Below are positions 1 to 6,280 of a stretch of DNA of 24,533 nucleotides, one piece after another (position 1 is the stretch's first letter; the number at the start of each line of letters is the position of its first letter). Below the pieces are notes generated by a model. The model was not told the origin of the DNA and did no database searches. It was given only the letters and a program-made list of their open reading frames with translations. The position numbers and the translations under genes are program-made. Origin of the DNA: Candidatus Hydrogenedentota bacterium (GTDB lineage Bacteria > Hydrogenedentota > Hydrogenedentia > Hydrogenedentiales > CAITNO01); contig CAIXUF010000461.1 of the NCBI GenBank assembly GCA_903922535.1, positions 1 through 24,533 on the forward strand, in the 5' to 3' direction.

Positions 1-779
1 AGTTGGCCGACGTGTTTGAAGATGAAAAGCCCGAGGTGGTCGCGCATTTCGCGGCGCAGATAGACGTGCGGCGCAGCGTGCAGGACCCGATCTTTGACGC
101 GGACGTGAACGTGCGCGGATCGCTGAACCTGCTTGAAATGTGCGTGGCGGCGAACGTGAAGAAGTTCATCTTCGCCTCAACCGGCGGGGCCATTTACGGC
201 TCGCCCGAAAAGCTGCCCGCCGACGAGAACTGCCCGCCGCTGCCCGAGTCGCAGTACGGCACGAGCAAGCTGTGTGTGGAGAACTACATCGGCCTGTACA
301 GCCGCATGTACAAGCTGCCCTCGACGATTTTGCGCTTCCCGAACGTCTATGGCCCGCGCCAAAGCCCCCAGGGCGAGGCGGGCGTGTGCTCCATCCTTGC
401 GGGCGTCATGCTTGAGGAAAAGTCGCCCACGCTCTACGGTCACGGAACGCCGCTGCGCGACTACGTGTACGTGGGCGACGTCGCGCGCGCCTGCGTGCTC
501 GCGCTGAAGAAGGGCACCGGCGCCACGATCAACCTGGGATCGGGCAAGGGCTTGTCGGTCAAGGAACTGTACGACCTTCTCCGTGGCATCATCGGATTCT
601 CCGGAAAGCCCCTGCTCAAGGACAGCCGCCCCGGCGAGGTCGAGAAGATTTACATCACTGGCGCGCGCGCGGCCGAGGTGCTCGGCTGGAAACCGGAAGT
701 CTCGCTCAAGGACGGGCTGACCAAGACGGTCGAGTTCATCCGCAGGCAGAACGAGGCAAAGAAGGCGGAGCAGGAATAG
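1..779 (+). CDS. NAD-dependent epimerase/dehydratase (UDP-glucose 4-epimerase-like), 5' end missing
   Basis: The reading frame is already open at the left edge, so the N-terminal part, including the Rossmann glycine motif that binds NAD, lies outside the window. The visible 258 residues are typical of the extended short-chain dehydrogenase family acting on nucleotide sugars: AAQIDVRRSVQDP, then FASTGGAIYG, then the catalytic YGTSK (Tyr and Lys of the YxxxK pair), then RFPNVYGPRQ and the late LRDYVYVGDVARA segment. Proteins of this type interconvert UDP-sugars such as UDP-glucose and UDP-galactose in the cytoplasm; which sugar is used here cannot be told. The TTG at base 3 is just an in-frame codon and not the likely start. 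A strong terminator follows 13 bases after the stop, so this is the last gene of its transcript. Confidence 0.9.
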   Translation, partial: LADVFEDEKPEVVAHFAAQIDVRRSVQDPIFDADVNVRGSLNLLEMCVAANVKKFIFASTGGAIYGSPEKLPADENCPPLPESQYGTSKLCVENYIGLYSRMYKLPSTILRFPNVYGPRQSPQGEAGVCSILAGVMLEEKSPTLYGHGTPLRDYVYVGDVARACVLALKKGTGATINLGSGKGLSVKELYDLLRGIIGFSGKPLLKDSRPGEVEKIYITGARAAEVLGWKPEVSLKDGLTKTVEFIRRQNEAKKAEQE

Positions 780-792
780 TCCACAAAAGAGA

Positions 793-845
793 AACGCCGG
801 CGCGCGGTTCCCGAAGGGGAAGACCGCGCGCCGGCGTTCTTTATA
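793..845 (+). terminator. Rho-independent terminator of the epimerase gene
   Basis: A perfect 16-bp stem (bases 793-808 with 823-838, starting AACGCCGGCGCG) is extended by four inner pairs (809-812 with 817-820) closing on a 4-base loop. It is followed by a short T-rich run (TTCTTTAT). It begins 14 bases after the epimerase stop codon. The stem is symmetric enough to act on either strand, but only the plus strand has a gene ending here. Confidence 0.9.
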
Positions 846-1142
846 AATATCGGCTCTTGTGTCCGGGCCGAGGATGATCAGGACCACCATGCAATGCCCA
901 CGTTATGAAATAATACCCCGCTTCCGGCGAAATGTTACAGCGGTGCGGGGGCGGTTTTCGTGTGCTTCGCACCACGGGGGAATTGTTGCGCGGCCGACGG
1001 GAAAAACTGATAATTCCCTGATGCGGCGGAGCCGCGGCCAGGAGAAGAATCTCAACTGCGGAATTCGCGGAAAAGAAAGCGAAGGACAAGGGACGATTTG
1101 AAGTCTGAGAGTGAACTCTGAGATTCGAGGACGGATTAAGTT
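846..1142. other. Intergenic stretch without a recognisable gene
   Basis: Short open frames exist on both strands, but none has a convincing ribosome binding site or protein-like composition. A toxin gene would be expected just upstream of the zinc-finger antitoxin remnant; I looked in all frames and could not recognise one, so it is either absent or decayed beyond recognition. Confidence 0.5.
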
Positions 1143-1405
1143 TTGGAGTGCTCCATTTTGTGCAAGGCGCTTGCCGTTGGATTGGAAAGCATATGTCCTC
1201 TATGCGGTGGCGACAGACGCGCCGGGAAGACTGCGTTTTTGGTTGAATTGGGGCACGGCATTGTGGTGGTTCGCCATGTGCCTGCCCAAGTGTGCGTCCA
1301 GTGCGGATCGGATTGGATCTCTGGCGAGGTGCCGTTCGACTCGAACAATTGGTGGAGCAAGCGCGCCTGAAACACGTTGAGGTGGAGGTTGTGGAGTGTT
1401 CCTAA
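1143..1405 (+). pseudogene. YgiT-type zinc-finger antitoxin, frameshifted
   Basis: The first frame reads CPLCGG, then FLVELGHGIVVVRHVPAQVC, then QCGSDWISGEV: two CxxC pairs around the conserved VxLGxGxxVVRxVPA core of YgiT-type (MqsA N-terminal-like) zinc-finger proteins, usually antitoxins paired with a small toxin. This frame then runs into a stop at 1370 with an unrelated tail. Restoring one base near 1330-1333 continues the family's expected helix (RLEQLVEQARLKHVEVEVVE) to a stop at 1403-1405. So the gene carries a one-base deletion, real or from sequencing. No ATG start is visible; the TTG at 1143 or 1182 would be needed, which also fits decay. No partner toxin is recognisable upstream. 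Confidence 0.75.
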
Positions 1406-1424
1406 ACCAGTGATTGGCATTGTG

Positions 1425-1454
1425 CCAAGGGCCGACAGCCGAGGGCGGCTGTCC
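1425..1454 (+). repeat. Palindromic extragenic repeat, copy A
   Basis: Begins with CCAAGGGCC and contains an 8-bp stem GACAGCCG / CGGCTGTC (1434-1441 with 1446-1453) around an AGGG loop. The same unit recurs at 5731-5760 in the same orientation and its stem at 5695-5714 in inverted orientation. It sits between the broken antitoxin and the glycosidase gene, outside any reading frame I accept. Confidence 0.8.
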
Positions 1455-1483
1455 TGCATTTTTCGGAAGGAGTTGCGGGCTTT

Positions 1484-3454
1484 ATGGGAAAGACGTGCGT
1501 TGGTTTGTCCCTGGTGCTCACTGTGCTGATGGCCGGCATGGTTGCGGCGGGCGGGGCGTTTGCCGCCGAACGCTTTGAGGGCAGGTATTACCAGGGCGAG
1601 GGCGACACGGATTATCTGCAACTGCTGGAGACCTCCGCGCGCCTGTTCTATCCGGACCCGGAATACCAGAACATCTCCATGCTCTACACGCCCCAGTGGA
1701 ACGGGTTTGTGGAGGGGCCCACTTGGGGCGCGTGGTGGATTCAAAACAGTTACGGCCCCACCTACTGCTCCCTGCCTTTCTTCACCGAGCCCTACACCAC
1801 TTTTGTGCAGAATGCGCAGGACCTGTGGTTCTCGCACATCGGCGACGGCAAGACGAAGGGTGAGAAGGACTGGATCGGGCCCGACGGCTGCCTGTGCGAC
1901 GCGGCCGCGCCGACGCTGGTCTACTACAAGCAGGGCGACGGGCGCATCGACATCCATGACTGGGGGATGGAGTTCACCGCCGCGGGCGTGGTGATGCAGT
2001 CCGAAGTGCTGCTGATCAGCCGCGATGCCGCCGCCATCGCCCATTACCTGCCGATGCTGGAGCGGAGCGCCAACTTCATCGAGACGCGCCGCGACCCGGC
2101 GAACAACCTGTTCATGGCGGGCCCCGCGGGCAACCTGCTCGCGCCGAGCTACGCCGGATGGCACAAGCCGGACGGCACCTATGACAAGGCATACCTTACG
2201 GGGCTCTCCGTCACGTACATTGCCGGACTCGACAGGTTGATCGAGTTGGAGAAGCTGGCGGGCAACGCGGACAGGGCGGCGATGTATTCCGAACGGCGCG
2301 ACCTTGCGAAAAAGGGCCTGCCACTGCTGGTGACGGACGAGGGCTACTTCATCAAGTCGCTCGATCCCGACGGCGTGAAGCACGGTGTCTACGGCGCGGA
2401 GAAGCACGGCTATTTCGAGGCGGTCTGCAACCATGACGCCATGGCGTTCAACGTCGTCGACGACGCGCAGGCGAAGAAGATCTATGACAAGATCGCGTCC
2501 ATCCCCGGCCTGCGACCGCACGACGTAATCATCACCAACTGCCCCGGACTCGACGACACCTACGCCGACACGAAGGACTGGCTGTGGTCCTTTGGCACGT
2601 GGGTGAACGGCGGCCACTGGACGACGGCCGAGGCGCGCATGATCATGGGCTACTACCGGGTCGGCGCCTACGACGACGCGCGACGCTCGATGAGGCACAT
2701 ACTGGGCTTCGCCAAACAGTTCCGCATGGACAACAACCTCACCGACTTCGGCGACAAGCCCTACCAGCCCAAACTGCCCATCAACTGCGTGTACGACACG
2801 TGGGGCGCGCCCGCCGCGCTCATGCGCGGACTGTTTGAATACCTCTACCGCGCCGACGGCGTCGAGTTGCGCCCGCACATCCCCACGGGCATCAGCCAGC
2901 TTGACCAGCGCTTCCCCATCCGCTTCGGCGCGAAACGCCTTTTCCTGTCCGCCACCGGCAACGGCCCCGTGAGCGCCGTGATTGTGAACGGCAAGCCCTG
3001 CAAGACTTTCGACGCCAAGTCGGTGTTCCTGCCGTACATGGAGACGCCGGACAGCGCCAACGTCCAGATCGTCATGGGTGACGCCAAGCCGCGCGTTGTG
3101 CCGGACGCGCCCCCCGCGGCAACGCCGTCGCCGGCCATGCCCGCGGCCCTGGAGCCTTTCCGCGCCTTTCGCGCGCGCCTGAGCGACGCCGGTCTCGGCG
3201 AAAGCTACGAGGCACGCCACGCGAAGCTTATAGTGGACTACGTTGTCGCCATCGAGGCGCGAAAGAAGATGCTGGCAGACGGCACACTTGCGCCGTTGCC
3301 CGAAGTGTCGCAGACCGCGGCGGACAAGTCCTATCAGGAAACGATGGACAAGCTGGCCGACGGGCTGCGCGGTGTTTTGAAGGGCTACGAAGGCTCGGAC
3401 GACGCGCACAAGAAGCAGGTCCTGGCGATTTGGAAGGAATGCGCGGGGGCGTGA
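1484..3454 (+). CDS. Secreted (alpha/alpha)6 glycosidase-like protein
   Basis: 656 residues. The ATG is preceded by GGAAGGAG at about 12 bases. Residues 1-28 form a signal peptide (KTC, hydrophobic core, then AFA before AER), so the product is exported. The body is rich in Trp, Tyr and Asp and has the look of six-hairpin glycoside hydrolases (glycogen-debranching/trehalase/GH94-like): DWGMEFTAAGVV, FIKSLDPDG, DDTYADTKDWLWSFGTWVNGGHW, then VYDTWGAPAALMRGLFEYLY. The NGGHW segment, about residues 377-381, resembles the active-site region of such enzymes. A beta-rich part (about 460-545) follows, then a Pro/Ala linker and a helical tail (about 560-656). I cannot assign a GH family or substrate. 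It stands alone on the plus strand, with no clear operon partner. Confidence 0.75.
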   Translation: MGKTCVGLSLVLTVLMAGMVAAGGAFAAERFEGRYYQGEGDTDYLQLLETSARLFYPDPEYQNISMLYTPQWNGFVEGPTWGAWWIQNSYGPTYCSLPFFTEPYTTFVQNAQDLWFSHIGDGKTKGEKDWIGPDGCLCDAAAPTLVYYKQGDGRIDIHDWGMEFTAAGVVMQSEVLLISRDAAAIAHYLPMLERSANFIETRRDPANNLFMAGPAGNLLAPSYAGWHKPDGTYDKAYLTGLSVTYIAGLDRLIELEKLAGNADRAAMYSERRDLAKKGLPLLVTDEGYFIKSLDPDGVKHGVYGAEKHGYFEAVCNHDAMAFNVVDDAQAKKIYDKIASIPGLRPHDVIITNCPGLDDTYADTKDWLWSFGTWVNGGHWTTAEARMIMGYYRVGAYDDARRSMRHILGFAKQFRMDNNLTDFGDKPYQPKLPINCVYDTWGAPAALMRGLFEYLYRADGVELRPHIPTGISQLDQRFPIRFGAKRLFLSATGNGPVSAVIVNGKPCKTFDAKSVFLPYMETPDSANVQIVMGDAKPRVVPDAPPAATPSPAMPAALEPFRAFRARLSDAGLGESYEARHAKLIVDYVVAIEARKKMLADGTLAPLPEVSQTAADKSYQETMDKLADGLRGVLKGYEGSDDAHKKQVLAIWKECAGA

Positions 3455-3573
3455 GAGAACCGGTGTTTACTGACGCGCCTCTCGTGACGGGTGGTGATCG
3501 CCTGCGGACGGGGGAGTGCGGCGGCGTACACAGCCTCCATCAGCAGGCACCCCAAGCCCTGTCCTGTGATAAT

Positions 3574-3590
3574 GATATATTGGGATATAT
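3574..3590. promoter_or_regulatory. AT-rich repeated site upstream of the leader promoter
   Basis: GATATAT, a TGG spacer and GATATAT form a direct repeat; read differently, ATATAT-TGGG-ATATAT is a perfect dyad, flanked by CTGT at 3564 and ACAG at 3591. It is a marked AT island in GC-rich DNA about 35 bases upstream of the proposed -35 box. It could be an UP-like element or a binding site for a regulator; nothing in the sequence decides between these. Confidence 0.4.
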
Positions 3591-3624
3591 ACAGCCCCCG
3601 GGCTTCGCGGAATGGCGCCGTCTT

Positions 3625-3654
3625 TTGTGCGTCATGGGCGGTATGTGCTAGAAT
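3625..3654 (+). promoter_or_regulatory. Sigma-70-type promoter with extended -10 for the leader RNA
   Basis: TTGTGC (3625-3630), an 18-base spacer, and TAGAAT (3649-3654) preceded by TGC, giving an extended -10 element. Transcription would begin near 3661. The same TGCTAGAAT sequence occurs before the DUF1573 gene on the other strand, which supports this being a used promoter form in this genome. Confidence 0.6.
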
Positions 3655-3660
3655 TGACGC

Positions 3661-3846
3661 GTCGCAGTAACGTTCAAGGCATCGCAATGTGCCCGCTCGA
3701 AGCAGTTGCTTCCTGCCGCACAGGGCGTGTTTGGCTTACCCGACCGCAAGGTGTTTCCGAGCGGGAAGGCGTGCAGTTGGCATGGATGATAATCTGTGTT
3801 CACAAGGCCCCCTTTCCGCGAGGAGTTGCGGAAAGGGGGCTTTTTT
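3661..3846 (+). ncRNA. Candidate structured leader or small RNA before the hydrogenase regulator gene
   Basis: A unit of about 186 nt bounded by the promoter at 3625-3654 and the terminator ending at 3846. Inside, CCCGCTCG (3692-3699) pairs perfectly with CGAGCGGG (3758-3765), enclosing about 58 nt; an alternative local hairpin, GAAGC-AGTT-GCTTC (3699-3712), would compete for one base. No good protein-coding frame fills it. It could be a free-standing small RNA, or a riboswitch/attenuator leader controlling read-through into the gene that starts 20 bases after the terminator. I compared it by eye with 6S RNA, the SRP RNA core, and c-di-GMP-I and THF riboswitches and found no firm match. Confidence 0.45.
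3807..3846 (+). terminator. Strong intrinsic terminator upstream of the hydrogenase regulator gene
   Basis: A perfect 13-bp stem, GCCCCCTTTCCGC (3807-3819) with GCGGAAAGGGGGC (3828-3840), an 8-base loop and six T residues. It ends 20 bases before the ATG of the downstream gene, so it either ends a small RNA or acts as an attenuator. Confidence 0.92.
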
Positions 3847-3866
3847 GTCCGGCAGAAAGGCGCGCA

Positions 3867-4127
3867 ATGGAGACGCGAATAGGCATCGTCGGCATCGTGA
3901 TAGAGCGTCCCGAATGCACCGGGCGGGTCAACGCCGTGCTGCACGAATTTGCCGGGCTCATTGTGGGGCGCATGGGAATTCCCTACAGGGAGCGCGGCGT
4001 GTCGGTCATAACGCTGATTGTGGACGGCAGCAACGATGACATCAGCGCCCTGACGGGGAAGCTGGGCCGGATTGCCGGCGCGTCGGTGAAGTCCATGGTC
4101 ACCAAGGAGAACCGCGCGGAATTGTGA
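3867..4127 (+). CDS. TM1266-type iron-only hydrogenase system regulator (ACT-like)
   Basis: 86 residues from ATG 3867, preceded by AGAAAGG. The short protein METRIGIVGIVIE...VNAVLHEFAGLIVGRMGIPY...GVSVITLIVDGSNDDISALTGKLGRI...VKSM has the size, beta-alpha-beta pattern and order of the TM1266 family, annotated as putative iron-only hydrogenase system regulators, which characteristically sit beside [FeFe] hydrogenase maturation genes. hydG lies 93 bases downstream on the same strand, which supports the call. The fold is related to ACT/NikR-type ligand-binding domains and there is no DNA-binding domain in the sequence, so how it regulates is unknown. A strong terminator lies 20 bases upstream of its start, implying control by read-through or a separate promoter. 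Confidence 0.85.
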   Translation: METRIGIVGIVIERPECTGRVNAVLHEFAGLIVGRMGIPYRERGVSVITLIVDGSNDDISALTGKLGRIAGASVKSMVTKENRAEL

Positions 4128-4220
4128 CGGCGGGAAGAACCCGGTCCGCATGCAAAAGATTGAACCTTGAAGCGACGCGGCGAATGCCGCTGTAACAGGC
4201 GTTCCGAAAGGAGCAAACAG

Positions 4221-5645
4221 ATGTACGATGTGAAGTCCGCGAAAGCAACCGAGTTCATCGACGACGGAGAAGTGCTGGAATCCATCGGCACGGCCAAAAC
4301 GCTCGTCAAAGACGGCGCGGAGATTGACCGCATTCTCGCGAAGGCGCTGTCATGCGCGGGGCTGACCCACCGGGAGGCGGCGGTGCTCCTGGAAATCGAC
4401 GACGACGAGACGCTGGAAAAAATGTACACCATCGCGCGCGAGGTCAAGGAACGGATCTACGGCAAGCGCATCGTTCTTTTCGCGCCGCTCTACCTGTCGA
4501 GCTACTGCGTGAACAACTGCAAGTACTGCGGCTACCGCTGCGCGAACAAGATCGGCAGGCACCAACTGAGCCAGGAGGAGCTGCGCGCCGAAATCCGGGC
4601 GCTGGAGGCCATGGGCCACAAGCGCCTTCTCCTGGAGGTGGGGGAGGACGACGAGAAGTGTCCGATCGACTACGTTCTGGAATGCATCAAGACCATCTAC
4701 GCGGAGAAGTTCAAGAACGGCTCCATCCGCAGGGTGAACGTGGACATTGCCGCGACCACGGAGGAGAACTACAGGAAGCTGAAGGAGGCCGCCATTGGCA
4801 CCTATCTCCTGTTCCAGGAGACCTACCACAAGCCGACCTACCTGGCCCTTCACAGCGGTCCCAAGCAGGACTACGAATGGCACACGGAGGCCATGGACCG
4901 GGCGGTGCGCGGCGGGATTGACGATGTGGGCATCGGCCCGCTGTACGGGCTGTACGAGTACCACTATGAGACGGTCGCCCTGTTGATGCACGCCGAGCAT
5001 TTGGAGGCGGTCAGCGGCGTGGGGCCGCACACGATTTCCTTCCCGCGGCTCCTTCCGGCGGAAGGGGTGAACTATGACGAATTTCCGTATGTGGTGAATG
5101 ACCGCGATTTCAAGAAGGTGGTCGCCGTCATTCGGTTGGCCGTTCCCTACACCGGCATGATCCTGTCCACGCGGGAAAGCGCCGAGTTCCGCAGAGAACT
5201 GCTGGAAATCGGCATCTCCCAGATGAGCGCCGGATCGTGCGTCGGTGTTGGCGGCTACGCCCGCCGGACCACGGTCGATGACGAGGGTAATGAGGAGAAG
5301 CCGCAGTTCAACCTTGCCGACCACCGGAAGCCGGCCGACGTCATCAAGGGCCTGGTGCAGGACGGCTATGTTCCCAGCTACTGCACGGCCTGCTACCGCG
5401 AGGGGCGGACGGGGGACCGTTTCATGCCGCTGGCGAAGTCGGGCCAGATTGGAAACTTCTGCCTGCCAAACGCCCTGCTCACCTTTGAAGAGTACTTGAC
5501 CGATTACGGCGACGAGGATTTGCGCGTCCTGGGCCAGGAGATGATTTCCAGGGAGATTCTCAACGTGCCCCACGAGAAGCGGCGGGCGAGGGCGATGGAA
5601 TACCTCAGCCGCATCCGCGCCGGGGAACGGGATCTGAGATTCTGA
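4221..5645 (+). CDS. hydG: [FeFe] hydrogenase H-cluster maturase HydG (radical SAM tyrosine lyase)
   Basis: 474 residues from ATG 4221, with AAAGGAG seven bases upstream. HydG cleaves tyrosine with SAM chemistry to supply the CO and cyanide ligands of the hydrogenase H-cluster. The radical-SAM cluster motif CVNNCKYC is at Cys96, Cys100 and Cys103. The second, C-terminal cluster motif specific to HydG, CX2CX22C, is intact at Cys388, Cys391 and Cys414 (YCTACYREG...GNFC). Thiamine-synthase ThiH lacks this arrangement, so the call is firm. The length is normal for the family. The gene follows the TM1266-type regulator on the same strand and probably shares its transcript. hydE, hydF and hydrogenase structural genes are not in the window, so the maturation set is dispersed. 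Confidence 0.96.
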   Translation: MYDVKSAKATEFIDDGEVLESIGTAKTLVKDGAEIDRILAKALSCAGLTHREAAVLLEIDDDETLEKMYTIAREVKERIYGKRIVLFAPLYLSSYCVNNCKYCGYRCANKIGRHQLSQEELRAEIRALEAMGHKRLLLEVGEDDEKCPIDYVLECIKTIYAEKFKNGSIRRVNVDIAATTEENYRKLKEAAIGTYLLFQETYHKPTYLALHSGPKQDYEWHTEAMDRAVRGGIDDVGIGPLYGLYEYHYETVALLMHAEHLEAVSGVGPHTISFPRLLPAEGVNYDEFPYVVNDRDFKKVVAVIRLAVPYTGMILSTRESAEFRRELLEIGISQMSAGSCVGVGGYARRTTVDDEGNEEKPQFNLADHRKPADVIKGLVQDGYVPSYCTACYREGRTGDRFMPLAKSGQIGNFCLPNALLTFEEYLTDYGDEDLRVLGQEMISREILNVPHEKRRARAMEYLSRIRAGERDLRF

Positions 5646-5689
5646 GTCTTTGTTCCGTTGCGCTGAACGCCCGTTTGCCACTTTCGGCA

Positions 5690-5764
5690 TGTGGGACAGC
5701 CGCCCTCGGCTGTCAGCTTGTAACCATCGCCCAAGGGCCGACAGGCGAGGGCGCCTGTCCCACA
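5690..5764. repeat. Inverted pair of palindromic repeats (copies B and C)
   Basis: Copy B (stem 5695-5702 with 5707-5714) is the reverse orientation of copy A. Copy C (5731-5760, stem 5740-5747 with 5752-5759) repeats copy A, including the leading CCAAGGGCC. Copy C differs from A at one stem position on each side, C to G and G to C, so pairing is kept. The two outer flanks (TGTGGG and CCCACA) also pair, so the whole element can form either two small hairpins or one large one. It lies between converging hydG and the small membrane protein gene, where it could also act as a terminator or barrier. Confidence 0.85.
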
Positions 5765-5838
5765 TACTTTCCAGGGAGAAAGCGGCGGCCAGTGCCGTGT
5801 TCAGCATCACAGTGCCCGCGGAGGAGCGCAGAGCGTTC

Positions 5839-6249
5839 CTATTCCCCCCCGGATTTGTCCTCAAGCGCCCGAAGTACGCGCATGCCCAGGAGCACCACCC
5901 ACACGGCACTGCCGATAACCAGTGCCCCCATGAACAGGCTTGGCAAAATCATGCCCAACGACGGGGTCTGTCGGAGTGGAGCGGAGAGAAAACATATGGT
6001 GAAGATGCTCGTCAGAAAGTAAAGGTACAACCCCTCGCCGAGTGCCCGCATATTCCTCTCATTTTCAGCCAGTTTGTGCGTCTGAAGAATCAGCACAAAT
6101 GTCGCCAAAACCCCAAGCGATAAAGACAGGCAAGCGCAGAGAAAGACAAGAAGAATCGGCGACCCTTGCTGGAACTGGAGCCACGCAAAGCAGAACAACA
6201 CCAGCCAGAGAAGAAGCACCCTCATGGTTGTCATCTTCCTATTGTACAT
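5839..6249 (-). CDS. Small four-helix membrane protein, unknown function
   Basis: 136 residues. AAAGGA lies about nine bases before the ATG at 6249; ATGs at 6234 and 6225 are alternatives. Hydrophobic stretches lie roughly at residues 9-25, 30-54, 74-92 and 98-122, separated by short charged turns (THKLAENERNMR; CFLSAPLRQTPS), and the protein ends in a charged tail (RALEDKSGGE). It starts 31 bases after the symporter stop codon on the same strand, so the two are probably co-transcribed. I do not recognise the family. A role as an accessory subunit of the symporter is only suggested by position. Confidence 0.65.
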   Translation of the reverse strand: MYNRKMTTMRVLLLWLVLFCFAWLQFQQGSPILLVFLCACLSLSLGVLATFVLILQTHKLAENERNMRALGEGLYLYFLTSIFTICFLSAPLRQTPSLGMILPSLFMGALVIGSAVWVVLLGMRVLRALEDKSGGE

Positions 6250-6280
6250 TTGTCACGTCCTTTCTTTGCCGTGTGCCCAA

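Noticed and set aside
859..1101. Small gene of 80 residues upstream of the antitoxin remnant
   Set aside because: No ribosome binding site, no toxin-like pattern, and a composition not unlike random sequence.
1136..3409. 757-residue open frame on the minus strand
   Set aside because: Antisense to the glycosidase gene; Arg/His/Val-rich composition typical of shadow frames in GC-rich DNA, with no signal or domain.
3661..3846. Identification of the leader as a 6S RNA, SRP RNA or c-di-GMP riboswitch
   Set aside because: The size would fit 6S RNA, and CACAGGGC hints at c-di-GMP-I, but the ends do not pair well, the SRP core is absent, and the c-di-GMP GNRA loop and downstream receptor are missing.
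4350..5909. 519-residue open frame on the minus strand
   Set aside because: Antisense to hydG, which has complete family motifs.
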